Notes under the pieces: generated by a model
What the model was told of the DNA's origin: nothing
What the model saw: only the letters and a program-made list of their open reading frames with translations
Database searches by the model: none
Shown: piece after piece, positions 36,400 to 44,782 of the stretch
Layout: the number at the start of each line of letters is the position of its first letter
Position numbering within the stretch: the first letter of the stretch is position 1
Translations under genes and position numbers: made by a program
From: Nocardia sputorum
GTDB lineage: Bacteria > Actinomycetota > Actinomycetes > Mycobacteriales > Mycobacteriaceae
Length of the DNA stretch: 64,000 bases
Assembly (NCBI RefSeq): GCF_027924405.1
Contig: NZ_AP026978.1
Location: 2,418,001 to 2,482,000 of the forward strand
Direction: 5' to 3'

Positions 36400-37133
36400 C
36401 CGGCGGAACCGGTGGCAACAACAACGGCGGCGGCACCGGCGGAAACCACAACAGCAACAACAGCAACAACAACAGCAACGGCAACAACACCGGCGGAAAA
36501 GGAAACGGCGAAAGCGGAAACAACAACAGCGGAAACAGAAACGGAAACGGCGGAAACGGAAACGGAGGCGGCACCGGAGACGGCAGCGGTAGCGGCGGCG
36601 CCAGTGGTAGCGGGGGTGGCACCGGCGGTAGCGAGTCGCACCCCTCGGGGCCGACCGGGAGCTCGGGCAACGGCACCGGCCCGGCGTTCGGACCGAGCGG
36701 CATGACCGGCGCGGGCACCAGTGGCGCACTGAGCGGTACCGACCTGCTCAGCCTCTTCTCCGAGGTGCTGCAACTCATCTCTTCCGCCATACCGACGCTC
36801 GTGCAACTGGGCAATCAACTCGCCGCTCAGCTCGGTCCCGGACTGCAGGCGCTGGCCAAATCCGTCGAGGACGGGGCGACGACGGTGAAACAGGCGCTGG
36901 CGGATGCGGCCGAGCTCATCGAGGACGAATTCGAGGAGTTCGAGGACCTGGTGGGCCCGCCTGGTGCGAGCGGGCCGGTCACCTTCGCCATCGTGCCGGA
37001 GATCGGCCGGGCCGGCGGCAATCAGCCGGAGTTCTTCGTGGACTTCACCTCGACGAGGTCGACCGACGCGGTCGCCGGCACCGAGGTCACGACGACCGGA
37101 GCACCTGGCATCAGTGCGGAGGGAGACCGATGA
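35289..37133 (+). CDS. PE-PPE-like ESX substrate, copy A' with different C-terminus
   Basis: A 614-residue protein. Its first 370 residues equal the minus-strand copy A: PE-like hairpin, YAVTE at 126-130, WQG at 254-256. Then comes a longer Gly/Asn linker (about 370-455, AAC/AGC-rich at DNA level). The C-terminal domain is new: an amphipathic helical stretch LLSLFSEVLQLISSAIPTL to LADAAELIEDEFEEFEDLV (about 480-560) and a short tail. The KR...SVRP tail of copy A and of the 38277 protein is missing. ATGA overlap joins it to the EspG gene. Likely secreted through the ESX apparatus; role unknown. The swapped end may be a different effector module. Confidence 0.82.
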   Translation: MVGATGSGQTDWSGLLKNAQQGDLQLVNVDGATLKKLTTGCEDLVVDTMGLIKAIEALPWNPLMDWTYYNQPAWPAARPHTTTLGSMQMMFTEFRNKAVELASVLRKHQATVTDMGNTFTAANKRYAVTEGENENSFKLPGDGDLAGRITGLTDRVSNANPISGGEWTHGPPAPTKGASGVSFDGRAKAALEGSIENAYKMIHFDFANVAELFDRNDGKIWEMAGRWDTLAKIWNSTVQTFGMNLQPTFKENHWQGAGADKATAYIESYLKSAADLQDAMDAMAEVLAATGDFNLYSWGHLPRYSQFHYTGKEVKDVNNWKAAEALAGVQTWWEGKESGGAKGYVDGFTQLAAMIPLFTDPITRTGGTGGTGGTGGNNNGGGTGGNHNSNNSNNNSNGNNTGGKGNGESGNNNSGNRNGNGGNGNGGGTGDGSGSGGASGSGGGTGGSESHPSGPTGSSGNGTGPAFGPSGMTGAGTSGALSGTDLLSLFSEVLQLISSAIPTLVQLGNQLAAQLGPGLQALAKSVEDGATTVKQALADAAELIEDEFEEFEDLVGPPGASGPVTFAIVPEIGRAGGNQPEFFVDFTSTRSTDAVAGTEVTTTGAPGISAEGDR

Positions 37134-37957
37134 TCGAGCGAACCTGGCGCCTGACCGGGCTGGAGTACCTGGTGATGCGCGAGCGGCTGGTCGGGCGCAG
37201 GATGAACTGGCCCTTCGCCTACCGCTCCGACATCCATGGGCATTACGACTTCCAGTTCGCCAAAGCCAGGGTCTGGGGCGAGCTGCAGGCGAGCTGGGAT
37301 GCCGCCTTGGCCGATGTGCTGGTGAAATCGCTGCGCGCCGATATCCGCATCGCGCTCCAGGCGGTGGACCACAGCGCGCTCGAGGCTCTGGCTGGCCGAA
37401 AAGTACTGGCTGCGAAGCTATTCAATGACCGAGCGGTCCTTATCGAAGGATTCCACACCACGACCTTCGACAGCCACGACGAGCTCGAGATCACCGAGTG
37501 CACCGCCACCGCGCTGCCACGGCTGATCGTGGAAAAACTGCCGCCGGAACCGGCGGGTACCCAGTCCCGCGTGGAATTGCTGAACTCGGACACCGAAGCC
37601 GGGTTCGACCACTGGCACGGCCGCAACTCCCTCTACGACGAGGGCGATCGGGATATCGACCTGCGCGGTCGCCGATGGCAGGCCGCGCAGAAGGGGTTCG
37701 TGGGCGCCATGCAGATCACGCACGGCCACTCGACTTTCGGTCCGCGCGGACAGGTCACCAGGTGGATCATCTGGGAGGATCATCCCGGTGACGGACGTTA
37801 TCTGATCGACCCGGGGCCGCCGGTCGCCGCGGTCGCCGTCGACGCGGACGGGCTGGGCAAGCTGATCGAGCGGGAGTGCGCGGAACTGATGCTCGTGCGC
37901 GACGACGAGTCGCGGCAGGGCGTCGCGCGGGCGAGTGTCTACGACGATGAGCTCTGA
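37130..37957 (+). CDS. espG: EspG-family ESX chaperone 1
   Basis: A 275-residue cytosolic protein of the EspG family, which binds PE-PPE substrates and keeps them soluble for secretion. Family marks: RTWRLTGLEYLVMRERL at the N-terminus, ERPFAYRS-like segment (NWPFAYRSDIHGHYD), the STFGPRGQVTRWIIWEDHPGDGRYLID strand and a C-terminal helical part. It overlaps the A' substrate by 4 bases (ATGA), strongly suggesting it serves that protein, and is the first of three EspG genes in the locus. Divergence from the others suggests each recognises its own substrate. Confidence 0.9.
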   Translation: MIERTWRLTGLEYLVMRERLVGRRMNWPFAYRSDIHGHYDFQFAKARVWGELQASWDAALADVLVKSLRADIRIALQAVDHSALEALAGRKVLAAKLFNDRAVLIEGFHTTTFDSHDELEITECTATALPRLIVEKLPPEPAGTQSRVELLNSDTEAGFDHWHGRNSLYDEGDRDIDLRGRRWQAAQKGFVGAMQITHGHSTFGPRGQVTRWIIWEDHPGDGRYLIDPGPPVAAVAVDADGLGKLIERECAELMLVRDDESRQGVARASVYDDEL

Positions 37958-38239
37958 TATGGCAGCTCCCAACGATCGCCTGCGCAGCGAGGCCGGTTCG
38001 TCGACGTGTTCTGGTCGCGGTCGATGCCGACGGTGTGCTGATCGATGTCGAGTTCGCGGCGACCATCGGCGCACTGGATCACGCCGCGATCACCGCTGCC
38101 TCGCGTGTGGGCGGTCGCCGGGATCGGCCCGCGAGGTCGTCGAGCTGTACGCGACCGAGCGTCCGGTGACCGGACGCCCTATCCCGGCCCGGCGGCGACG
38201 CCGGCTTGCGTCGACTGGTTCCGCGACCAACTGCGCTGA
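37947..38239 (+). pseudogene. Degraded YbaB/EbfC (EspL-like) gene
   Basis: Protein-like pieces run in changing frames over 290 bases: MSSDMAAPNDRLRSEAG from an ATG overlapping the EspG stop, then VLVAVDADGVLIDVEFAATI and GALDHAAITAAS in another frame, then AREVVELYATERPVTG. Together they read as the beta-strand plus helix core of YbaB-type proteins, the same type as the intact genes at 40677 and 41171. Position after an EspG gene also matches those. The frame changes suggest at least two frameshifts. Sequencing error is the alternative. Confidence 0.5.
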
Positions 38240-38276
38240 CCACAACGAAGTTCATCGACCAGTACGGAGGGCACAC

Positions 38277-39902
38277 ATGGCACTCGACCCGAACGTCGCG
38301 GACCCCACGGCATGGTCTGTGCTACCGAATCTGGCCGGCGACGGGCATCTGCGGCTCGAGGCCGGCGCGGCGCACCGCTGCGCCCGATATGTCGACAACA
38401 TGCTCGATCTCGTTGTCGGAGTGCACACCTGGATCGATCAGAACGTTTCGCTGGCGAGCCCGACCATCGCCGCCTCGGTGTCGGGTCAGTTGCTGTGGAC
38501 GGTCTTCAACGTGAAGTTCGGCACCGAGTTGCAGGAGCGGATGGACCGGCATCGCAACATCCTGACCAATATGGGCAACACGTTCGTCTCGGCGGGAAAA
38601 CAGTACGAGCGAACCGAACACGAGTCGACGGTGAGTTTCGACGACCTCTCCTTCCACAGTCCCTCCGGAACCCCACCGCCCGGTACGCCGAAACCGGTGG
38701 CGGTTCCGGTCCATCCGACCAAGCCGGACTCGACAACCCAGTACGACTCGTACGGGTTCGGTCCCGAACTGGGGAGCCAGCTCGGGTGGGAGACCCTATG
38801 GGTGATCGGCAATTCGATCGATGCCCAGGCGGTCGCGACCGCGGCGGGAGTGTGGCAGTGGCTGTCGGAGACCTTGGATACGGGGTTCACCACGCTGCGC
38901 ACGAATATCTCGGGGGTATCGGATCAGTGGGAGGGGGCGGGTGCCGAGGCTGCGATCGCCGCGACGACACACTATGTCGGAGTGTCCCAGCAGCTCACCA
39001 AGGACATGTCCCTGCTCAGTGATTCGTTGCTCTACACCTCGGGCTGGCTCCAGCAGACCAAGCAGTACGCCACACCGCCGACACCGTCCCCACCGCCCGG
39101 CGACAGCATCTCGCAGCAGATGCAGAACGAGCTGAACCTGATCCGGCTGCAGGAGAATTTCCAGACGTACTACTCCGTGAACTACACCAACACCCTGACC
39201 CGCATCGTCGCGCTGCCCCAGCCCGATGACGTGGCGACCCCGGCGCTCGACATCGGCGACGACAACGTCCCGATCGGAACGCCGACCGACGCCCACAACG
39301 ATGACGACACCGGTGGCAACCATGGTGACCCGTCGACCGGCGACGGCGGCGGTCAGCACGGCAGCGACCCCGGCGAGGACGATCCGCTCGGCAACCGTTC
39401 GCCCGGCGGCGACGGCGACGACACCCCGATCGGATCGTCCGACACGGAGACGAATACGCCGAATCTTTCCGAGGCGCTGAAGGATTCCCCCTTCTCCTCG
39501 CCCGCCGACCTCCTCGAGGAGCTGACCTGGCAGGACCCCGGAAACAACCCGCTGCTCGTGAACACCGCGCTGCTGCCCCCGACGAACAACGCCTTCGGCG
39601 GTGTGGGCACGGGCGGGATCAGCGGGCGTGGCGGACTCGGGCGCGCGCTCGCGCTCAGCCCGCTCGCGAACCAGGATCCCAAGCTGTTCCCCCGTGTCAC
39701 GAAGGTACCGGGGGAGAAGCTGATCGGCCGCGCGGGTCCGGGGCTCGGCCGGGATCCGATGATGCCCTTCGGCGGTTATCCCGCACGTCCGGGCACCGAA
39801 GAGCGGGAGAAGAAGCGCTCGGAGCTGCTGAACTCGACCGAACACCTCGACGACGTACTCGGCGGGCCGGGGCGCAGCGTGCGGCCGGTGCTCGATCGGT
39901 GA
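38277..39902 (+). CDS. PE-PPE-like ESX substrate B
   Basis: A 541-residue protein with the same plan as the A/A' proteins. The N-terminal helical hairpin ends in YERTE (Tyr110, Glu114; YxxxE), and a second helical module carries WEG (Trp218-Gly220) in SDQWEGAGAEAA. An Asp/Gly/Pro-rich linker follows (about 340-405), then a Gly-rich part, and the tail KKRSELLNSTEHLDD ... SVRPVLDR matches the tail of copy A. Sequence identity to A is low outside motifs. Start ATG after ACGGAGGG. GTGA overlap links it to a second EspG gene. Secreted effector or surface protein; function unknown. Confidence 0.82.
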   Translation: MALDPNVADPTAWSVLPNLAGDGHLRLEAGAAHRCARYVDNMLDLVVGVHTWIDQNVSLASPTIAASVSGQLLWTVFNVKFGTELQERMDRHRNILTNMGNTFVSAGKQYERTEHESTVSFDDLSFHSPSGTPPPGTPKPVAVPVHPTKPDSTTQYDSYGFGPELGSQLGWETLWVIGNSIDAQAVATAAGVWQWLSETLDTGFTTLRTNISGVSDQWEGAGAEAAIAATTHYVGVSQQLTKDMSLLSDSLLYTSGWLQQTKQYATPPTPSPPPGDSISQQMQNELNLIRLQENFQTYYSVNYTNTLTRIVALPQPDDVATPALDIGDDNVPIGTPTDAHNDDDTGGNHGDPSTGDGGGQHGSDPGEDDPLGNRSPGGDGDDTPIGSSDTETNTPNLSEALKDSPFSSPADLLEELTWQDPGNNPLLVNTALLPPTNNAFGGVGTGGISGRGGLGRALALSPLANQDPKLFPRVTKVPGEKLIGRAGPGLGRDPMMPFGGYPARPGTEEREKKRSELLNSTEHLDDVLGGPGRSVRPVLDR

Positions 39903-40684
39903 GCCGCTCCTGGCTGCTCACCGACATCGAGCTGATCGCGTTGTGGGACAACCTGTTCAAGGATCGGCTGCCCGCGCCGCTGTTCTGCCTGTATCGCGGC
40001 GAGAGTGCTGCGGAGTGGTCGCGCCTGGCCGACGCGGCGCTGGACGGACTCGCCGAGGACGAGGACGGTGCTCTGCACGACGCGCTCGGACGTATCGCGC
40101 ATGCTGACATCCGGGTCACCGTGGCGGCCTTCGATCCACGCAGTCCGAATGATCCGGCCGGCAGGGTGCGCGCGGTGGGCGCACGTCAGGGCGCGGTGGC
40201 CTCGCTGATCCGGCAGCTGCCCGGTGAAACCTGCTGGCACAGTGCCGGATTTCAGGTCAGCACCGGCGCCGCCGAGCGGCTGCCGGGTGCGCTGGTCGGG
40301 GTGCTGCCCGAAGGCGCCGCCGGCCGGCTACCCGACATTCCGCTGGTGACGGTGCCGACGGTTGCCGATGTCGACCATCACTTCGGGCGGTCCCCGGTAT
40401 ACGACAGCTTCGGTGAGGCGGACCGGGCCAGCGCATCGTGGCTGCGCCACCCCGTCGAGCGTCGAGGCCTGATCGAAACCAGTTTGGGGAGATCGATATT
40501 CGGGCCGCGCGGGATAGCCCGGCGCCGCATCGATTGGCGCGATCTGGTCGGCGACGGCCGCTACGCCGTGACGGCCGCCGCCGCACCGATCGCGACGGCC
40601 GTCGACCGTGCGGCACTGGCGGCGCTGGTGGCAGCCGATATCGAGACCGTACGACATACCATGGAGGACGAACGACGTGCGTGA
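39899..40684 (+). CDS. espG: EspG-family ESX chaperone 2
   Basis: A 261-residue EspG-like protein: WLLTDIELIALWDNLFKDRLPAPL at the N-terminus, then a helical and strand-rich core with SLGRSIFGPRGIARRRIDWRDLVGDGRYAV (compare STFGPRG...DHPGDGRYLI in EspG 1). The GTG at 39899 overlaps the stop of substrate B by 4 bases, so it should be the chaperone of that protein. The 3' end overlaps the next gene by 8 bases. Recognition is by motif and order; similarity to mycobacterial EspG is distant. Confidence 0.85.
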   Translation: MSRSWLLTDIELIALWDNLFKDRLPAPLFCLYRGESAAEWSRLADAALDGLAEDEDGALHDALGRIAHADIRVTVAAFDPRSPNDPAGRVRAVGARQGAVASLIRQLPGETCWHSAGFQVSTGAAERLPGALVGVLPEGAAGRLPDIPLVTVPTVADVDHHFGRSPVYDSFGEADRASASWLRHPVERRGLIETSLGRSIFGPRGIARRRIDWRDLVGDGRYAVTAAAAPIATAVDRAALAALVAADIETVRHTMEDERRA

Positions 40685-41174
40685 ACGACAGGGCGGTACC
40701 GACTCCGCGAACAGGTGGTCCGCGGACTCGATGTTCGGTGCAACCATCCACGACGATCCGGTCTATCAGGGCGGCGACCTGGTCGAAGACCCGGTGGATC
40801 AGCGCGTCGACTCCGGCGTTGGCTCCCCGGATTTCGCCGCCTGGTCGGTCGGCGAAGCAGCTCTGCGCGGTGGGGACATCGTGGTGAGCGCGACCGATTC
40901 CGGACTGCCGCTCGCGCTCCGGGTCCGACCCGACCAGCTCCGGCGCGATCCCGCCGAGCTCGGCGACGACATTCTGCGGCTGTGCCGACAGGCCGCCGGC
41001 CGGGCCGGCCTGCTGCGACGTGAGTACCTGAGCGGTCTCGGCGTACCGGACTCGGCCCTGGACCTACTCGCACTTCCATCCCGGCTCCAGGTCGAGGCGG
41101 ACGAACTCACCGGAGAATCCGAGCACGGCTACGAACCACGCAGCTGGCTGGACCGGGAAGGAGACCGCTGGTGA
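40677..41174 (+). CDS. YbaB/EbfC-like (EspL-type) protein
   Basis: A 165-residue protein. The recognisable core is VVSATDSGLPLALRVRPDQL followed by an alpha helix DPAELGDDILRLCRQAAGRAG, the strand-helix pattern of the YbaB/EbfC nucleoid-associated family, to which mycobacterial EspL belongs. The N-terminal 70 residues are acidic and unlike the family. GTG start (GGAGG 10 bases upstream) overlaps EspG 2 by 8 bases; the stop overlaps the next YbaB-like gene. Such proteins accompany ESX loci; a role in substrate stability or regulation is inferred. Confidence 0.75.
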   Translation: MRERQGGTDSANRWSADSMFGATIHDDPVYQGGDLVEDPVDQRVDSGVGSPDFAAWSVGEAALRGGDIVVSATDSGLPLALRVRPDQLRRDPAELGDDILRLCRQAAGRAGLLRREYLSGLGVPDSALDLLALPSRLQVEADELTGESEHGYEPRSWLDREGDRW

Positions 41175-41458
41175 CCGACTTCGCCGCCCTCGAGTCGGGT
41201 GCGCTGACGCAATTGGATCGAATGCGCGGACTCGCGGCCGACCTGGAAGCGATCCGGGTCGAGCACACCGATCCACGCGGGAACGTCACCGTCGGTGTCG
41301 ACGGTATGGGTCGTCTGGTGAAAGTAGTTCTTGCCCAAGGTGTTTCACAGCTCTCGCCGCGAGAGTTCGAACACGCGGTCGTCGATACCGCGGCGGCCGC
41401 GGCGCGGCAGGCGCTGGCGACGCGGGCACGGCTGATCGAGGAGTTCAACGGCGGGTGA
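41171..41458 (+). CDS. YbaB/EbfC-family protein (EspL-like)
   Basis: A 95-residue protein with classic YbaB form: helix ALTQLDRMRGLAADLEAIRV, then VTVGVDGMGRLVKVVLAQGV (the DxxGxxxxV strands), then helix FEHAVVDTAAAAARQAL. GTG start overlaps the previous stop (GTGA). Tandem YbaB-like genes end this substrate module. In mycobacterial ESX-1 the EspL protein (same family) stabilises EspE/F/H; here a comparable job is inferred. After it comes a 255-base gap with a new promoter. Confidence 0.85.
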   Translation: MTDFAALESGALTQLDRMRGLAADLEAIRVEHTDPRGNVTVGVDGMGRLVKVVLAQGVSQLSPREFEHAVVDTAAAAARQALATRARLIEEFNGG

Positions 41459-41713
41459 ACAGATGACGTGCGGGGTGGGCGCCCCGCTCCGATGGTATCG
41501 CGCGAGGGCGCGAATCCCTGTCCGCCCGCCGCTTCGGTGCAGGTCAGCGCGCTGTACACACCACGTCGACCCGCACGATCAACGCCCAGGTGAACAGTAG
41601 GTTCTGCCACTCGCACACCGCTTGCAGACCGTCCGGCGCTCATTACATTTCTGACCTGAGCCGGCCAGGCATCCGATTCCAGAGTTCACAGATCAGCCCA
41701 GGAGGGCACCGTG

Positions 41714-42034
41714 ATGAACGTACTCAATGTGCAGCCGCAGACTTTCCGACGGTACGGCGAGATTTCCGACGGGATGGCAGCGACGGTCGCCGCGGCGGGG
41801 GTGGTCGATCAGGCCGCGGTCATCGCGGCTGCGGTCCCGGTGTTCGGTCTGATCGGACAGGAGTTCCTGACCAGCTTCGCCTACGCCCAGGCGAACCACT
41901 TCACCGCACTGGCCCAGCTGGTCGACATCCTCACCGCAACCGCCGACACCGCACGGGGCGCGGCGGCCTCCTACGAACTCACCGAGCAGCACAGCGCCGC
42001 TGAGTTCGTTCCGCCGGCCGGGAACAACGCATGA
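41714..42034 (+). CDS. EspC-like secreted ESX protein
   Basis: A 106-residue protein with two long helices, matching the EspC/EspF fold: LNVQPQTFRRYGEISDGM at the start and the export signal YELTE (Tyr87, Glu91; YxxxE) near the end (SYELTEQHSA). EspC of M. tuberculosis has the same LxVQPE opening. ATG after GGAGGG (41701-41706). It overlaps the next gene by 4 bases, like the EspC-EspA or EspF-EspE pairs. Begins a seven-gene operon running through the esx genes. Confidence 0.85.
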   Translation: MNVLNVQPQTFRRYGEISDGMAATVAAAGVVDQAAVIAAAVPVFGLIGQEFLTSFAYAQANHFTALAQLVDILTATADTARGAAASYELTEQHSAAEFVPPAGNNA

Positions 42035-43395
42035 CGGCCGAACATCTCGCGGCGCCGCTGTCCCCGTCCGTGCTCGACGCTCTGCACAACACTCCCGTCG
42101 CGCCGCTGCTCGATCAGTCCGCCCAGCAAGTGCTGGCCGGTATCGGCCTGCCCGCACTGCCGCAGCTGTCCGCCCTGCCGCCCTTGCCGGGCCTGCCCGC
42201 ACTGCCGCCACTGGATCCGACGGCACTGATCAGGCCGGTGACCGACCTCTTCAGCGGCTTCGGCAGCGGTGATCTGGCCACCGACGCCGGGCTCAATCCG
42301 CAGACTGTGCTGCAGCGGGTCACCGACGCGGTCGGCACTGTGATCCAGTTGGCATCCTCGGGGATTCAGCTGCTGCAGTCGATGGAGAGCAGTGGGGTGA
42401 CCGCGGCGACCTCGGCCGCGCTCGACACGGTCGCGACGTCGGCGTCGATCTCCGAGCAGGCGACCCGGATCAATCTGGTGACCGGTGGCGCGGCCGCAAC
42501 CGTGGCCACCGGCTATGCCGAAATGGCGGCGCTGGCAACCAGGTTCGCGCTCACCACGGCGGCGCTCGGCCCCACTCTGGTCACCCCGCCGGGGCAGGCG
42601 GCTCTGCTGGCGACCGCGATCGAAGCCGGTACCGAGGCCACCGCGATCACCGCCCGGACCAAGGCCCAGTTGTTGGGGCAGTCGGCGGAGATGGCCGAGG
42701 CGGGCGAGCCGGTGCCGACCCGGGTACCCAAGCGCGCCGACCCGGGCAAGGTACAGCGATCACTGGCCCGGAGCGCGTCGACGGTGAGCGGATCGGTGCC
42801 CGAAACATCGATGATCACCAGGGGCTCGGCTACGGCGACCACCGGTGGCGCCGGGTCGGCGGGTTCGGCGGGAACCTCGAGGCAGTCCTCGCTCACCCAA
42901 TTGCTGTCGCAGGTGCAACAACTGGTGACGCCGCTGATCTCGTTGGGACAGACAGTGGGCAAGGAGGCCGCCGCGCAGCTCTCGGCCAAGCCGGTTGCCG
43001 AGACCTCGACACCGGCGGCCAACCGGCCGACGTCCGTGTCGGGGCTGTCCGCGGCTTCGGTCCCGGGCACGGTCGCGGCCGTGACACCCGCGGCCACGGT
43101 GCTGGGCGGATGGCAGGCCGAAGGGATCGTCACGGCGGCGCCGACGAGTCAGGTCGCCGCCGTCGGCATTCCGATCACGACGTCCACCTACTCGCACGAG
43201 ATGCTGCCGCCGCTGGTCCCCGGCGCGGCCCTCACCGATGGTGACGGTCGCGCGCGGCCGTCGGGCAGTGCCCCCGCACAGCTGGCGGACACGCGCTACG
43301 TCGACGAGTTGATCGGCAGCGGACAGCAGGACATCGCAGCACCCGTCATCGGTCTCGATTCGACCGATGACCCGGATACCCCGTTCAGTCTGTAG
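42031..43395 (+). CDS. EspA/EspE-like ESX-associated protein, putative
   Basis: A 454-residue Ala/Pro/Thr-rich protein without signal peptide or membrane helix. A proline/leucine-rich stretch (LPPLPGLPALPPLDPT, about 52-67) precedes a helical core (VLQRVTDAVGTVIQLASSGI to AEMAALATRFALT, about 92-190), then a low-complexity Ser/Thr/Ala region and a short end. ATGA overlap with the EspC-like gene suggests they function as a pair, as EspA does with EspC. I cannot name the family from sequence; the call rests on position and composition. Confidence 0.6.
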   Translation: MTAEHLAAPLSPSVLDALHNTPVAPLLDQSAQQVLAGIGLPALPQLSALPPLPGLPALPPLDPTALIRPVTDLFSGFGSGDLATDAGLNPQTVLQRVTDAVGTVIQLASSGIQLLQSMESSGVTAATSAALDTVATSASISEQATRINLVTGGAAATVATGYAEMAALATRFALTTAALGPTLVTPPGQAALLATAIEAGTEATAITARTKAQLLGQSAEMAEAGEPVPTRVPKRADPGKVQRSLARSASTVSGSVPETSMITRGSATATTGGAGSAGSAGTSRQSSLTQLLSQVQQLVTPLISLGQTVGKEAAAQLSAKPVAETSTPAANRPTSVSGLSAASVPGTVAAVTPAATVLGGWQAEGIVTAAPTSQVAAVGIPITTSTYSHEMLPPLVPGAALTDGDGRARPSGSAPAQLADTRYVDELIGSGQQDIAAPVIGLDSTDDPDTPFSL

Positions 43396-43408
43396 AAGGA
43401 GAATTCGC

Positions 43409-43714
43409 ATGAGTCGCATCGCGATCGACAACGAACTGGCCGTGCTCGCCGCCGGACGGCTGGAATCAGTCGCCGACGGTCTCGAGTCCGGGTTGCGGCA
43501 GCGGGGTGCGGCCCTGCGACCAACCGCGGCGGCCGCGGACGCGGTCTCGCGGCACACCTCACAGACGCTGGGGCAGGTCGGCTGTTCGTTCGAGGAGTCG
43601 TACCTGGGTGGTGTCGGCGAGCTGCGCAAGATCGCCGCGAACCTGCGGTCCCATGCCGACCTCGTCGTGAACTCCGACGACGACGCCGTGCAATCGTTCC
43701 GGTCCCTGATATAG
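43409..43714 (+). CDS. PE-family-like protein
   Basis: A 101-residue helical-hairpin protein of PE type: NELAVLAAGRLESVADGLES (helix 1), then LRPTAAAADAVSRHTSQTLG and LRKIAANLRSHADLVVNSDDD (helix 2). ATG follows AGAAGGAG. It directly precedes a PPE gene, the usual pair order. Oddly the C-terminal YxxxD/E export signal is not visible (no tyrosine after the hairpin), unlike other substrates here, so the signal may lie on the partner. Confidence 0.75.
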   Translation: MSRIAIDNELAVLAAGRLESVADGLESGLRQRGAALRPTAAAADAVSRHTSQTLGQVGCSFEESYLGGVGELRKIAANLRSHADLVVNSDDDAVQSFRSLI

Positions 43715-43744
43715 CACCGCCCGGCGGAGACGAGGAGTGACGCG

Positions 43745-44782
43745 ATGGCACAACCGGCACAGGTCGGTTTCACGGGCACGATCTGGGAGGCTGTGCCGCC
43801 CGAACAGCTGGCGGGCGAGCTGACCACGGGGCCCGGCGTGACGCCGATGGCCGAGGCGGGCCTGGCCTACGCCGCCCTCGCGGTCGGTCTCGGTGAGGCG
43901 GGGGCGGAGTTCCGCGCCATCCTGTCCGTTGTCGGCGAAGCGTGGGGCTCGGAATCGAGTGAAGAGGGGATCGCGCAGCTGGCGCAGCTGGCCGACTGGT
44001 TCGACGACATCACCACCGCCGCACGACACAACGCCGCCGCCGCGGCGCAGCAGGCGGCATCGTACGAGCTCGCACAGCTCACGATGCCGCATGTCGGTGA
44101 GGTGATCGACGCGATACGAACGGCCGAGCAGATGGTGGCGGGCTCGCTCCTCGGCGCACCGCTGACAGGTCTGTTCGACGCCGCCGAGAATCAGGTCGAC
44201 GCGCTCCGTACCCACGCGGCTCAGGTGATGCGGTCGTATGAGGCGGGCAGTGAACCGCTGGCGGTCGCGTGGGAGCAGGAGCCGGCGCCCGCGGTCTCCG
44301 CCGGTGCCGCCCTGCTCGCCGAACAAGCGTCCGCACCCTCGGTGGGGGATGCCCTTGGGCCCGCCCTGGACGCACATGTCGTCGCACCGCCGGTACTGAC
44401 CTCGCTGCCCGCGCCGGATCTCTCGGCGCTGACCGTCGCGCCGACCCCGACGGTGATGGTCGGGAGTGAGTCGCTGGTTCTTTCGCCCGTCCTGTCACCC
44501 GCCGTGCCGGTGGTGGCGGGGTCGCCCGGTCCGCCCGTGGTCGCCGCGGCAGCGTCGCCGGTGGCGGCACCGCCACCGCCCTTGGTGGCGCCGACCGCGG
44601 CCCCGGTGACGCTGTCGGCGCAGTCCGGCCCGCGCGCGGTTGCCGCCGCGGCCGCCGATCTCGATGGCCGGATCGGCGTGGACGCCGGATTCCCCACCGC
44701 ACCAGCGGTTCTCGGCGGTGGTGTGGTGGCGCAGTCCCGATCGGCTCCGTCGGTCGAGAGCACCGGGAGCGATCCGCGATGA
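43745..44782 (+). CDS. PPE-family protein
   Basis: A 345-residue protein. The N-terminal 170 residues are a PPE domain (IWEAVPPEQLAGELTTGPGVTPM, the PPE motif in VPPEQ; GSESSEEGIAQLAQLADWFDD in place of WxG; helices with ARHNAAAAAQQAASYELAQL). The C-terminal half is Pro/Ala/Val-rich and disordered-looking. It pairs with the PE gene 30 bases upstream and is coupled (ATGA) to EspG 3. Exported with its PE partner; function unknown. Confidence 0.88.
   Translation: MAQPAQVGFTGTIWEAVPPEQLAGELTTGPGVTPMAEAGLAYAALAVGLGEAGAEFRAILSVVGEAWGSESSEEGIAQLAQLADWFDDITTAARHNAAAAAQQAASYELAQLTMPHVGEVIDAIRTAEQMVAGSLLGAPLTGLFDAAENQVDALRTHAAQVMRSYEAGSEPLAVAWEQEPAPAVSAGAALLAEQASAPSVGDALGPALDAHVVAPPVLTSLPAPDLSALTVAPTPTVMVGSESLVLSPVLSPAVPVVAGSPGPPVVAAAASPVAAPPPPLVAPTAAPVTLSAQSGPRAVAAAAADLDGRIGVDAGFPTAPAVLGGGVVAQSRSAPSVESTGSDPR

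Noticed and set aside
35166..36818. 550-codon minus-strand frame opposite the A' substrate, and its mirror on the plus strand at 33848-34939
   Set aside because: Both are the same antisense of the inverted-repeat arms; being duplicated by the repeat they look conserved but have no start site and no family.
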